A DNA stretch of 55,566 bases from a bacterium. Its GTDB lineage: Bacteria; Vulcanimicrobiota; Xenobia; Xenobiales; JADMJV01. The translations under genes were made by a program, and so were the position numbers. The stretch lies in NCBI GenBank assembly GCA_030149525.1, contig JASBRJ010000031.1, positions 1-55,566 on the forward strand, in the 5' to 3' direction. The notes under the pieces are model-generated. The model worked only from the letters and a program-made list of their open reading frames with translations. It was not told the origin of the DNA and searched no databases. Below are positions 37,223 to 46,376 of the stretch, one piece after another. Positions within the stretch are counted from its first letter, which is position 1. Each line of letters opens with the position of its first letter.

Positions 37223-37957
37223 CTAGTAGTAGTAAGCTCTCCCGCTGTCTTGAACATTGACCTTCCAGCCACTCTCGGCGCTCAGCTTCGCTCCGTCGGC
37301 GGTCTGTTCCATGTAGATAAGGTTTCCATCGGTGCTGAGAACCGACATCTCCTGGCCGTCTTCACTCATGGACATTCTGATGGGTCCGCTGGGGGAGCCG
37401 ATAGTGACATCGTTGTGATCATGACAGATAGAGCCGTTCCAGCCATCATTCAAATCTTGAGCCTGCTCGCAGAGGGTTTCGCCCACCTGATTCATCAAGG
37501 TACCGTGATCGGAGTTAGGAATCTGAGTGATAATGTCCCCGTTGGGAGAGAAGCTCATATCGTTGTTGGTTCCCAGATTGACCTCCACTTCTCCGGCGCT
37601 GTTTCGAAAAATCGTAAACTGTCCGACTCCATCTCGGTGCGCGTGATCGGCGGGGACGGTTTGCTCCACCTGACAACCGTCACTCAGGGAACAGATAGCC
37701 TGGGCTTGAACAGGCGGGGCCAGGGCTGTGGCGAGCGTGAGAGCGGCCATTCCTGCGACCAGACACTTGCTCAGGCGGCTCATTCCCTTCGAAGAGGCCT
37801 CTCGCGTGGCGCCGAAATTGATGTCGTTCCTCTCACTGACTGCCGCAGAACTTCCCTCGGCGATCGCCCTGGAAGTAGGACTGGAAACTCCAGATTTGAT
37901 TTGGGGACCCGTTGCCGACCGTCCGGAAAACGGGTTCAACGATGAAAGCTTAACCAT
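37223..37957 (-). CDS. Exported protein with recessed signal peptide
   Basis: A 244-residue protein. Residues 1-58 are polar (MVKLSSLNPF ... S-S-P-T-S-R), like the leaders of the subtilases and glycine-zipper proteins here. A typical signal peptide only begins at about 59 (M-S-R-L-S-K-C, hydrophobic to about 80, A-Q-A near 87). A Cys-containing, Asp/Gly-rich beta domain follows. AGGAGA lies 9 bases before the ATG at 37957; an alternative start at the internal Met 59 would give a normal signal. If the long form is made, the protein may be exported by an unusual route. Function unknown. Confidence 0.6.
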   Translation of the reverse strand: MVKLSSLNPFSGRSATGPQIKSGVSSPTSRAIAEGSSAAVSERNDINFGATREASSKGMSRLSKCLVAGMAALTLATALAPPVQAQAICSLSDGCQVEQTVPADHAHRDGVGQFTIFRNSAGEVEVNLGTNNDMSFSPNGDIITQIPNSDHGTLMNQVGETLCEQAQDLNDGWNGSICHDHNDVTIGSPSGPIRMSMSEDGQEMSVLSTDGNLIYMEQTADGAKLSAESGWKVNVQDSGRAYYY

Positions 37958-38026
37958 AGCGAATTCTCCTGCCCCTACAGGCTACAATAAAAACGCCGGT
38001 TGGGTTGCTAAATAACTTCGAAGCTT

Positions 38027-38054
38027 GTTAACAATCTGAAAACTCTTGTTAAGA
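38027..38054 (+). promoter_or_regulatory. GTTAACA/GTTAAGA sites before P3
   Basis: GTTAACA at 38027-38033 and GTTAAGA at 38048-38054, in the divergent region between the minus-strand gene at 37957 and P3. Similar to the sites before other genes listed. Function not established. Confidence 0.25.
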
Positions 38055-38116
38055 AATTGTTGCCGCCCGGTCAGACAGAGCAGGGAACTTCCAAACTTGG
38101 TCCCAAAACCTGCTCG

Positions 38117-39325
38117 GTGTCACTTGAGGCGTTTCTGCAAAAAAAGCGAAGCCAGGGCGGCCTCGATTCGAAGGGTCGCTTCACCCTGGATCTCGGCCGA
38201 GCCTCAGAACTGCTTTCGGCCCTTTCTCAGACAGATGATTATCACTGTTTTCTGAAGTTGGTCCAACTGGCCCATCGTCTGGGGGCCGACACCTGTTCCT
38301 TTCGAGTCGGAGTGGGCCAAATGTCTTGCAGTTTCGAGGCGCCTCCCCGAGAGGAATTCGAAGATTGGGGAGCCGTTCTTGAGGGGGTCACCTCCTACTA
38401 CGAAAGTCCACCGTCGCCCGCCTTGAGAGATCTGAGAGCGGCTCTTTTGGGAGGGACGCGCTTAGGGCCGTTGGTGAGTTGGAAAAGACAATCGAACCGT
38501 TCGGTCAACATCCTTGAGATCGAGTCATCAGGCCGCGTTCACACGCGAACGGACTCGCGCAGGGAGGAGGACAGGGAAACGGTGCTCTGGACCTACACGG
38601 TGAAGCTTTCTTCTCCCTGGCGGTTCTGGGAAATGGGTTCAAGGCTCGAAAAGCTCAAGAATCTTTTGGGGGGGAAGTGCCTCTTTAGCGCCGTTCTTCT
38701 CACCGTGAACGGCGACGAGATCCCAAGAGCGGACCTGTTTATCTTAAACTCCCATCTTCGAGAGTTCCATTCCACTCAGTTCAATGCAGCCATCGGAGCG
38801 ATGCAAAACCTCAAAAGTAAGGTGGCCCCATCGTGCATCGTGCTTCATCCTTGCCGCAAGGGGTTCGGCATCATAGGTCCCGACCCGAAGCTGTATAGCC
38901 GCCATCGAGAGGTCTACCTGTGGACTCAGGGCCTTCAACAGAACAATACCTACCGTCCCGATACCAGTGAAGCTCCAGCCTGGATGTTTCTATTGGAGGG
39001 TGAGGTCCGCCCACCTCAACAACCGTTGGTATGCGACGCTGTGGTGGCCTTGAATATCCACGGCCCAGGGAATCAGGATCGTCTTAGAATCAAAGTGGTG
39101 AGAGGTGGAGTTTTGATCCTGGAAGCCCAAATTCTCGATGACAATTTCGAAGCTTTTCGAGGGTGCAGTGTCCTTCTCGACGACGATGAGTTAACGACCG
39201 ATCTTTCCGGTCTCAAACTGGTGGAGAGCGAAGAACTGCTCAACAAATTGAACCACCTAAAAGACCTGGTGGACAAAGGTCACGAACATTTCGGAGTGGG
39301 CGAACACTACCTCCATTGGGCGTAG
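38117..39325 (+). CDS. Family P protein 3 (P3)
   Basis: A 402-residue member of the four-paralog family. It has L-D-S-K-G-R-F-T-L-D near 16-25, L-L-T-V-N-G-D-E near 196, and R-G-G-V-L-I-L-E ... T-D-L-S-G-L-K-L near 330-375. There is no signal peptide or membrane helix. GTG 38117 is chosen since V-S-L-E-A-F-L-Q matches the start of the paralogs; TTG 38057 would add 20 residues. It stands before a creatininase-like gene, 44 bases away, on the same strand. Confidence 0.6.
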   Translation: MSLEAFLQKKRSQGGLDSKGRFTLDLGRASELLSALSQTDDYHCFLKLVQLAHRLGADTCSFRVGVGQMSCSFEAPPREEFEDWGAVLEGVTSYYESPPSPALRDLRAALLGGTRLGPLVSWKRQSNRSVNILEIESSGRVHTRTDSRREEDRETVLWTYTVKLSSPWRFWEMGSRLEKLKNLLGGKCLFSAVLLTVNGDEIPRADLFILNSHLREFHSTQFNAAIGAMQNLKSKVAPSCIVLHPCRKGFGIIGPDPKLYSRHREVYLWTQGLQQNNTYRPDTSEAPAWMFLLEGEVRPPQQPLVCDAVVALNIHGPGNQDRLRIKVVRGGVLILEAQILDDNFEAFRGCSVLLDDDELTTDLSGLKLVESEELLNKLNHLKDLVDKGHEHFGVGEHYLHWA

Positions 39326-39369
39326 AACCCTCAGGGAGGAGTGGGCCCAGCCGAACATAATGGTCGGCC

Positions 39370-40143
39370 ATGCTTTCCTATCAAGAACTCAAGCCTCAAT
39401 CCACCGTAGCCCTTTTACCCATTGGGTGCATGGAACAGCACGGTCCCGTCCTTCCCCTCGAAACCGACAGCCTGATAGCCACTCACGCCTGTCGTAGGCT
39501 CCATTCGGCGCTCTCCTTCCCGACCTACGTCTACCCTACCATCCACTACACCACAACAACCCCGAACGCCGACTACGCGGGGACGGTGTCGGTCAGTTAT
39601 GATATCTTTCGAAGCTATCTCAAACAGGTGCTGGAAGGTCTTCTCCAGTCCGGCTTTCGGGCCGTTGCCATCGTCAATGCCCACGGCTCGGTGGTATCCG
39701 CCATAAAGGAAGTCGCTTTCAGCGTTGTTCACAACCAGTTCAAGGAGCTACGCGAGCCGGTGCGCCCGGTCACCTGTCACAACATCTTCGACTGCGACGA
39801 CCAGGTCCAAGCGCTCTTAGGGAAGGCGCCCGGTCGCCACGCGGAGTGGAAAGAGTTTCTTCTGGTCCACGGAATCCTCGGTGAGGACTACTTCACAGCT
39901 GAGCGCTTGGAAAGACTTCGGACCTTTGCTGCTCAGAACTGTTTCTCCAACGAATTCCCGCCCGTCCTGGGTATTCCCATGGAACATCGCTCCGTGTCCG
40001 GTGTTGTGGGTGATCCGCTTCCGCCTTCGGAAGACTACGCCGGACAGGCCGAGGCGCTGTGGAATCTGAGCATCGACCATCTCTCAAAGTCCATCAGCCG
40101 GAGCCTGGAAAGCTTCGAAGTTCGATTTTCCAAGAAAGAGTAA
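39370..40143 (+). CDS. Creatininase-family (creatinine amidohydrolase-like) protein
   Basis: A 257-residue protein. The motifs for the metal site are close to the family: G-C-M-E-Q-H-G-P-V-L-P-L-E-T-D (19-33), N-A-H-G-S near 103 (usually N-G-H-G-G-N) and G-R-H-A-E-W-K-E near 155 (usually H-A-G-x-x-E). The changes at the second and third motifs suggest altered substrate or weaker metal binding. The family includes creatininase, F420-pathway and mycofactocin-pathway hydrolases. No cofactor gene is nearby, so the role is open. Confidence 0.85.
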   Translation: MLSYQELKPQSTVALLPIGCMEQHGPVLPLETDSLIATHACRRLHSALSFPTYVYPTIHYTTTTPNADYAGTVSVSYDIFRSYLKQVLEGLLQSGFRAVAIVNAHGSVVSAIKEVAFSVVHNQFKELREPVRPVTCHNIFDCDDQVQALLGKAPGRHAEWKEFLLVHGILGEDYFTAERLERLRTFAAQNCFSNEFPPVLGIPMEHRSVSGVVGDPLPPSEDYAGQAEALWNLSIDHLSKSISRSLESFEVRFSKKE

Positions 40144-40189
40144 ACCTCAGGCTATTACCAAACAACTCACAACCTTCTATGCTTTTCCT

Positions 40190-40630
40190 GTGAGTCAAAA
40201 ACAACAACGACGGACCCTTCGGAGTCTCTCCCTTACCTCCAAGTATTTCATCCCCTACTTCGGCAATATCGTGTTCCTGATGCTGGGAATCCTGGTGCTG
40301 CTTTTTGTGATGATCGCTTTCTTCGTCACGAATACGGTCGGCTCAAGCGATCCTGAAGCCTACCGCCTGGTGATGCTGAGCGTGGCATTGGGTACCTTCT
40401 TGACGGCCGCCACCATCATTTTTGTTTGCGCCTTAACGGCTCACCGGATCGCCGGTGTTCATATCAAACTCAAGTCCACTTTTGATCGAATAGCAGCAGG
40501 CGATCTTAATTCCCGCCTCTACTTTCGAAAAGAAGACAATCTCGACGATGTAGCCGGCTCCTTCAATATCATGATGGAGAGTCTTCTCAGGCCAAAGCCT
40601 CCTCAAGAGCGACCTGCCGAAACGCTTTAA
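40190..40630 (+). CDS. HAMP-domain membrane protein, orphan
   Basis: A 146-residue protein with two transmembrane helices (about 26-48 and 63-84) followed by a HAMP domain (about 84-134, with P/G-x-H/I-K-L-K and D-L-N-S-R-L). No kinase, cyclase or methyl-accepting output domain follows. It could sense at the membrane and signal through partner proteins. Its 3' end overlaps by 44 bases the PilZ gene on the other strand. GTG 40190 is the start. Confidence 0.72.
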   Translation: MSQKQQRRTLRSLSLTSKYFIPYFGNIVFLMLGILVLLFVMIAFFVTNTVGSSDPEAYRLVMLSVALGTFLTAATIIFVCALTAHRIAGVHIKLKSTFDRIAAGDLNSRLYFRKEDNLDDVAGSFNIMMESLLRPKPPQERPAETL

Positions 40631-40976
40631 GCAAGCGGTCAAGTTGGCGCTCCGGAAGAAAAGTTATGGGCCGGCTCGTCTGAGGTCCGAGCTTGACTCC
40701 GAACTCTCGGCTGCCGTCTTGGTGCTCAATTTCCCATACAATTCGCCCCTGTTTAGCCAAAAACAGAGGCGACTCCGAATCGATAATCTCAAGTGACGTT
40801 CCAAGGGGACGGGCGCCGGAGGTCGTCAGTCGGAGACCCGAGTCACTGTAGTCGACAATCTTGGCAGTTTCGACTTGGAACCCGGTCCCGAAAGTCACGT
40901 AGACAGAGCAAGCTTTCCGAGGCTCACTGCGCCTCTCATTCCTAACATTGTTCACGGCTAAAACCTTTCTCACCAT
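40587..40976 (-). CDS. PilZ-domain protein (c-di-GMP binding)
   Basis: A 129-residue PilZ protein with the diagnostic R-R-S-E-P-R (RxxxR at about 15-20) and D-Y-S-D-S-G-L-R-L (D-x-S-x-x-G near 42-50), then a beta barrel ending F-G-V-K-L-G. Both c-di-GMP contact motifs are intact, so it should bind the nucleotide. The C-terminal helix carries basic residues. It overlaps the second PilZ gene upstream by seven bases (40970-40976), so the two are cotranscribed. Confidence 0.85.
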   Translation of the reverse strand: MVRKVLAVNNVRNERRSEPRKACSVYVTFGTGFQVETAKIVDYSDSGLRLTTSGARPLGTSLEIIDSESPLFLAKQGRIVWEIEHQDGSREFGVKLGPQTSRPITFLPERQLDRLLKAFRQVALEEALA

Positions 40977-41407
40977 TGAGTTTGTTGGGGGTCAAGAGGG
41001 AGTTCAAACTGTAAACCAAGGAGATAGCTCGACTCGCTCTCGGGCACGACACGACGCACGGTCGCGGCAAGACAGCGCAAAGCCAGGCTCCCTGATTCGA
41101 CAACCAGGGCCACCTGATGGCCCTGTTCTAGCGGTATCGGTGAGGCGACGAGCGCTCCACCTCGGGAGACGTTGACAGGCCGGGCCTTCGTTCGAGCCCC
41201 ATTTTTTTCGGTGTTCAGGTAAACTCGACATCGAGAATGGACCTCGCGCCTTGGATCTTGACGCCTCTCCTCGTTGGTAGCGTGGTCGTTGTGGGATGGC
41301 AACGGCAAGGCCAACCTCCAATCAAAGGAAGTCTGTTCGTCGGTGGGATGGTCGGTAGCGGGTCGACTGGCGAGTGGGCCAGGAAGGGAGGTCGGATGGC
41401 CAGGCAT
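40970..41407 (-). CDS. PilZ-domain protein (c-di-GMP binding), second copy
   Basis: A 145-residue PilZ protein. About 45 Pro/Ser-rich residues are followed by R-R-Q-D-P-R-R-E-V (RxxxR near 48-53) and N-V-S-R-G-G-A-L-V-A (N-x-S-x-x-G near 79-84). The start region may be too long, as no ribosome site is clear before the ATG at 41407. It is the first gene of a two-PilZ operon. Only modestly similar to its partner, so the pair may have different targets. Confidence 0.82.
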   Translation of the reverse strand: MPGHPTSLPGPLASRPATDHPTDEQTSFDWRLALPLPSHNDHATNEERRQDPRREVHSRCRVYLNTEKNGARTKARPVNVSRGGALVASPIPLEQGHQVALVVESGSLALRCLAATVRRVVPESESSYLLGLQFELPLDPQQTQW

Positions 41408-41500
41408 CGGTGAAAACCGGGGACAATGCTATGGTGCTCTCAGCTACCGGTCACTGAGAACTCTAACCCATCCCTTTTAGTCTACCCTCTCCCTGAGAAA

Positions 41501-42664
41501 CTAAACCTTTCTGGGCGTACTGGCTCGTCTCTTGGCCGACATCACGGCCCCCTTTATGTCCAGGCGGCCCGCCCCCTGAGCGGCTTTATCGAAGCCGGGA
41601 ATAGTATCGGCCGTCATCTTAAGTATTTGCTTGACTTCACGCTGGTTCAGATCGGGATTAGCCTCCAGCATCAAAGCTATAGTTCCGCTCACCATCGGGG
41701 CAGCCTGGCTGCTCCCGGCCAGAGCCACGTAGTTCGCCGACTTGGCCAGACCACGAGCGAAGCTCGACTTGGAAGCCAGGGGCGCCAGGACGTTGACTCC
41801 CTCGGCAATAAGATCCGGCTTGCCGCCGTTCTCTTTCCCTCGGCTGGACGTGGCGTAGACCACATCGTCCGACTGCTTGACCGTGCCTTTATCATCCAGG
41901 GCACCCACTGTGATGACGTCTGGAGAGATGCCAGGACTGGAGATGGTCGAGCGACAGCTGGTGCCGTGGCACTCGTTTCCTGCCGCAGCCACCACGATAA
42001 GACCGGCTTGAACAGCGCGCTCGGCTGCCTTTCGGAATTCGTCTTCCGCCGGATTCTTAGGAGCATCGACACCCAACGATAGATTGAGAATATCGATGGA
42101 ATACTTTTCTTTGTTGGCGATGGCCCAGTCGATAGCTCTGATCGCTTCTTCTTCAGAGTTGATCCGCAAGCCGATCAATTCAGCTTCCGGTGCTATCCCC
42201 GTGATCTCGCTTCCGTGACCGGCGATAATCCCCGCGACATGGGTCCCGTGACCTGTGGGGTCTAGGGGGCTTTTCTTCACGGTCCGTCGTCCGGAGGTAA
42301 AATCTCGGAAGGTCACGATTCGGTCCTTGAGATCCGGATGGGGAGCAATGCCGCTATCCACAACGGCCACGGTCACCCCTTTCCCGGTGATCCCCTGATT
42401 GTGAAGATTCTTGAGTCCCTCCGGTCGGGAGATGTGGGTCATCTCACCTTCGCTCATGGAATCCGTGATCTGGTGTTCGATGGGAAGTCGAGCACTCCGA
42501 ACGTAATCGGTAGAAAAGGCGCTCAGGTCAAGACCTTTTTGATGAACGTACTCTCGGAGAGCCTTGCGCACATCCGGTCGCTTCGAAAGTGCCGAGCGGA
42601 TGGCTGATGATTGAGCTTGCGTTATCCTCACGAGATCAGAGTAGCCAAACGGAATCGAACACAT
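41501..42664 (-). CDS. AprX-like subtilisin-family serine protease
   Basis: A 387-residue S8 protease distinct from the two large ones. Residues 1-75 form a helical head; catalytic D103 lies in V-V-D-S-G-I-A-P-H-P-D, H139 in T-G-H-G-T-H-V-A-G, N230 in A-A-G-N, and S319 in G-S-S-Q-A-A-P-M-V-S-G (normally G-T-S-M-A-A-P, but the Ser is kept). There is no signal peptide and no C-terminal extension, as in AprX-type intracellular enzymes. The residue change around S319 may affect substrate choice. ATG 42664 is assumed. Confidence 0.88.
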   Translation of the reverse strand: MCSIPFGYSDLVRITQAQSSAIRSALSKRPDVRKALREYVHQKGLDLSAFSTDYVRSARLPIEHQITDSMSEGEMTHISRPEGLKNLHNQGITGKGVTVAVVDSGIAPHPDLKDRIVTFRDFTSGRRTVKKSPLDPTGHGTHVAGIIAGHGSEITGIAPEAELIGLRINSEEEAIRAIDWAIANKEKYSIDILNLSLGVDAPKNPAEDEFRKAAERAVQAGLIVVAAAGNECHGTSCRSTISSPGISPDVITVGALDDKGTVKQSDDVVYATSSRGKENGGKPDLIAEGVNVLAPLASKSSFARGLAKSANYVALAGSSQAAPMVSGTIALMLEANPDLNQREVKQILKMTADTIPGFDKAAQGAGRLDIKGAVMSAKRRASTPRKV

Positions 42665-42807
42665 GTTTCAGATTTGTAAATCGCTGTGCCGTTTCGGACA
42701 GTTATTGAGCCTCACTAGTAGTTTTGACCCACCGGAAAACCCTCAAGAATTCGGGCTTCTAGAAAAAAGAGAAAGAGCCAGGGAAGAGACAATATAGATA
42801 TTGCAAA

Positions 42808-44541
42808 ATGTTTAACGTTGCAAGAAATGAAATCGAACACTTTTTTGATCGATTGGCTCGGGAGACCCTGAAAAGTTTCTCCCTGGTTCTCATTCTCATC
42901 TACTCGTTCTACATGGTGCATCGACTTTTTGCCTGGACAGGATGGAGTCGAGCCACCTCCATCGGTGTTCTCTTAGTGGCGATCGTTTTTCTCGCTCTGG
43001 TGAGAAAGTCTCTTCTGCACCCCAAACCCGATATACTCTGGGGCGGATATCACGGGATCGTGGTGAGCCTGTGGGTGGTGGTTGTCTCCAGTGTGCATTT
43101 TTGGGTGGGATTGGAACCCAGATATACCAATATTGTCTGTCTGGTGGTCATAGGATCCGGAGTTCTGCTTCTCCACAAGACTCTCACTCTTGTCGCGGAT
43201 CTTTGCCTGGTGGGTGTATGGACACTGGTTTATTACGCGAAAACAGGTGGAGCCCCGGCGGCGGATCTGATCGCTCTGGCTTCCTCGCTTCTGATAGCTT
43301 ACTTCTTTCTAATCGCTCGCCGGAAGGTGTTCACCGAGGAGTTCCTGTTGCTCCGTACGGAACAAGAGCAAAACGAACTCTTGCGTCAAACCGTTTCCAC
43401 CACAGAGCAATATCGACGGGAGTTGGAGAACAGAATCCCCGACTGGGCAGAAAGGGCTAAGCAGGCCCAGCAGGAGCTTCGTCAGATGACAAAAGAGCAT
43501 CTTCAACTGAGCCAAAGAGTCGAAGAACTCGGTTCAGGGGATCCGGTGGGTCAACTCGCCGGCGGGGTTGCTCATGATCTCAACAATCTGCTCTTCGTCC
43601 TCAACATCAACCTCGAAGATCTCTCCCTGGGCGACGACCCCGATATCCTTGATTTCCGAGATTCGATTCGGGCAAGCTGCTCAGAGATGGAAGATATCGT
43701 CTCTCAGTTGCTTGCTTTCAGTCGGAAACAGAAAATGGCTAGAAAACAGTGGGAAGCGGGGCCCCTGCTCGACGACTTCGTGTTCGGACTCGGGGGGCTG
43801 CTAAGTGAGAATATCAAGCTCAACTACACCGTGGAGCAACCGGAGACAAGAATTCTCATCGATAAGCCCCAGTTCTTTCAGGCCGTCCTGAATCTCTGTC
43901 TCAACGCGGCCGATGCCATGCCTGACGGGGGCACTCTAAGCTTGCGAGGAGAAAGGCAAGCAAACTCCTTCATTGTTTTGGTGGAAGACAATGGACAAGG
44001 GATGGATCAGCGCACCTCACAGCTTTGCGTAGAGCCGTTTTTCACCACCAAAGGCCTCCATTCCGGTCGTGGACTTGGCCTTTCGGTTGTGAACGGCATC
44101 ATATCTCAGCACGGAGGCAGCCTGGACATTCAAAGTCGTCCCGGCCAAGGTACCACGGCTCGCCTCATCCTCCCCATTTCCTCCGAGGCGAATAGCAAAT
44201 ACAAGACCGTGTTTTTGGTGGGGCGCAACGACTCGGACAAAGTCTTGCTCAATAAGTTTCTGAGGTACAACGGCTTCTCTGTCCGCTCCTTGGAGGGGAA
44301 AGACCTCCTACACCTTCGCCTGGATGCCGGTCAATCTACCGGAATCATTCTTGTCAAAGCAGGATGCGCCCAGGCCTTCAAGACCTATCTACTCGATCTC
44401 AAAAGAGACTGGCCCTCGCTGAGTCTTGTCGTTGTTGGAGACAAGTTGAATTCGGTTTTAGGACATCCGGACCAACGTCTCCGCTATATCAGCGAGCCTT
44501 ACAGCTTGAGCGAGCTGTTAAGCCTCCTGGAGCAACTCTGA
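42808..44541 (+). CDS. Sensor histidine kinase with degenerate C-terminal receiver
   Basis: A 577-residue kinase. About six transmembrane helices (to about 175), a coiled coil (about 175-240), a HisKA domain with H256 in G-V-A-H-D-L-N-N, and HATPase_c with N-L-C-L-N-A-A-D-A-M, E-D-N-G-Q-G-M and G-R-G-L-G-L-S. The last 115 residues look like a receiver (V-F-L-V-G-R-N-D-S-D-K near the front) but the phospho-Asp position lacks the usual D-V-x-M-P, so it is probably a pseudo-receiver. Its stop overlaps the next kinase (ATGA). Signal unknown. Confidence 0.88.
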   Translation: MFNVARNEIEHFFDRLARETLKSFSLVLILIYSFYMVHRLFAWTGWSRATSIGVLLVAIVFLALVRKSLLHPKPDILWGGYHGIVVSLWVVVVSSVHFWVGLEPRYTNIVCLVVIGSGVLLLHKTLTLVADLCLVGVWTLVYYAKTGGAPAADLIALASSLLIAYFFLIARRKVFTEEFLLLRTEQEQNELLRQTVSTTEQYRRELENRIPDWAERAKQAQQELRQMTKEHLQLSQRVEELGSGDPVGQLAGGVAHDLNNLLFVLNINLEDLSLGDDPDILDFRDSIRASCSEMEDIVSQLLAFSRKQKMARKQWEAGPLLDDFVFGLGGLLSENIKLNYTVEQPETRILIDKPQFFQAVLNLCLNAADAMPDGGTLSLRGERQANSFIVLVEDNGQGMDQRTSQLCVEPFFTTKGLHSGRGLGLSVVNGIISQHGGSLDIQSRPGQGTTARLILPISSEANSKYKTVFLVGRNDSDKVLLNKFLRYNGFSVRSLEGKDLLHLRLDAGQSTGIILVKAGCAQAFKTYLLDLKRDWPSLSLVVVGDKLNSVLGHPDQRLRYISEPYSLSELLSLLEQL

Positions 44542-46313
44542 TGACCCGAGAAGAGTATTTCGATAAAGCGGTCGCCGAGGGTATCCCCCACTGGTTTTTG
44601 GCCGCCGCAACTGTGACGTTCATCTATTTTTTCGTGGAGCCCGCGACCCTGAGTCCCTCTCTGCATAACGATGTCCTCCTGGTGAGGTTCATACTTTTTT
44701 CCGGAACCGGAACCGGCTACCTCTGGTTCAAATCCAACCCCCTCTCGCCCCGCTGGGGACATCCTGTCTTTCTGGCTCTTGTTGGCTGGATACTTCTATG
44801 GACTTCTGCCCGTAACTTTGTGGCCATGACCACCAATTTCACTTTCTTCATTCAGGTGATTCTTATGGGCATCGGCATGGTTGGACTGCGTCGAAACTAT
44901 GCGCTGGTGGCCGCAGTTCTCACCATCGGGGTCTGGCTCACCACCCTTCACAGCCTTCAGAAACCGCCCGAGATCGAAGATTCTTTTCTCGTCCTGGGTG
45001 CTATTCTTGTGGGCTTCCACTGTCTTCAGGAGCGACGTCGCGTCATCGGCGAGCAGCTCAACAAAAAAGTGCGAGAGTGGGAGAAACGGGAACAACTGAA
45101 TCAGGCCCTGCAGGAGGCTCAAATGGCCCGCACGACCCTGGACCTCCAACTCGAACGCTACAGCGACGAACTCTCAAACTCTCTGGTCGATCTCATGAAC
45201 ACCAACGAGCAGCGAGAGGCTCTCCACCGGGAACTCCTCCACAGCAATCGAATCCAAGCGGTAGGTCGACTCGCAGGCGGACTGGCCCATCGCCTCAACA
45301 ATCAATTGATGGTCTTGCAGGGCAACCTGGACATGCTCAAAGACACGGTGAACCGTCCGGAAACGGCCGAACTCTTGGAAGAGATGGTTGCAACGGCTGA
45401 ACGTGGGGCGAGGCTCACTGAGCAGTTGGTACCTCTTACCGGAAGTCAGTTCCTGACCCCCCGAGATATCCCGGTCTCCACCCTTCTCGGCGAGCTAAAG
45501 AACTCTTGTAAGTTTATGAGGAGCCGGCTGGAGATTATTGATAAAACCGAAGACTCCGCCGTTCATGTGGATTCCTCTGCCTGGTTCCAAATTATGACAA
45601 ACTTAATAAGGAACGCCGATCAGGCTAACCCTGAGGACGGAACGGTCACAGTTGCGGCGGAGCCGGACGGCGAAGAGGTTGTTTTTTCGGTGGAGGACGA
45701 TGGCGGGGGGATCCCCAGAGCCTTGAGAGACCGAATGTTTGAACCGTTCTTCTCCACCAAACTCGGCTCTGGAGGAACCGGACTGGGGCTTTCGATCGTT
45801 CTGGGCCTGGTGGAGCAGATGAAAGGGCATCTCAGCTGCTCCAACACAGCGGAGAGGGGAGCTCGTTTTGAAGTTTCCTTCCAATGCCGGAGCCGTCGAC
45901 AGACTCCGTCCGATCTGCCGGCAGCGGCCCCCAAACGAAGCGTTTTCTGCGGCAAAGCTCTGGTGGTCGAGGACGACAACAACGTTCGAAATGTTTTAAG
46001 CCGCCAACTCAGAGCGCTGGGTGTCGACACAGAGACCTCTCCCAACGGCAAGGATGCTCTCGCTCGTTTTCCGGATTTTCCCTTCGACGTGCTGATCACA
46101 GATGTGGTCATGCCCGAGATAGACGGTCCGACTTTGGTCAAAGAGGTGCGTCGCAAGAATCAAAATATCCAAGTCATTTTTACCAGTGGTTACTCCGACT
46201 CCCGTTTGCGACAGGCAGGCATCGACCCGTCGGACTATCGCTGGTTGGGCAAACCGTACGATCGAAATCGGCTGAAGGAAGCTCTGGAAGGGATTCTTCT
46301 CCCCTACTCCTGA
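44541..46313 (+). CDS. Hybrid sensor histidine kinase with receiver domain
   Basis: A 590-residue protein, paralogous to the kinase before it. Several N-terminal transmembrane helices (about 20-170), a short coiled coil, HisKA with H250 in G-L-A-H-R-L-N-N, HATPase_c with N-L-I-R-N-A-D-Q-A and E-D-D-G-G-G-I and G-T-G-L-G-L-S-I, then a full receiver with E-D-D near the start and D521 in I-T-D-V-V-M-P. The final K-P-Y near the end completes the receiver. ATG 44541 overlaps the preceding stop. No separate response regulator or output gene is nearby. Confidence 0.9.
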   Translation: MTREEYFDKAVAEGIPHWFLAAATVTFIYFFVEPATLSPSLHNDVLLVRFILFSGTGTGYLWFKSNPLSPRWGHPVFLALVGWILLWTSARNFVAMTTNFTFFIQVILMGIGMVGLRRNYALVAAVLTIGVWLTTLHSLQKPPEIEDSFLVLGAILVGFHCLQERRRVIGEQLNKKVREWEKREQLNQALQEAQMARTTLDLQLERYSDELSNSLVDLMNTNEQREALHRELLHSNRIQAVGRLAGGLAHRLNNQLMVLQGNLDMLKDTVNRPETAELLEEMVATAERGARLTEQLVPLTGSQFLTPRDIPVSTLLGELKNSCKFMRSRLEIIDKTEDSAVHVDSSAWFQIMTNLIRNADQANPEDGTVTVAAEPDGEEVVFSVEDDGGGIPRALRDRMFEPFFSTKLGSGGTGLGLSIVLGLVEQMKGHLSCSNTAERGARFEVSFQCRSRRQTPSDLPAAAPKRSVFCGKALVVEDDNNVRNVLSRQLRALGVDTETSPNGKDALARFPDFPFDVLITDVVMPEIDGPTLVKEVRRKNQNIQVIFTSGYSDSRLRQAGIDPSDYRWLGKPYDRNRLKEALEGILLPYS

Positions 46314-46376
46314 CCGAAGTTCCGCATTTCTTCCGGCCGACTCGACAAAAATCCACAACTCCTGTATCTTTTGCCG

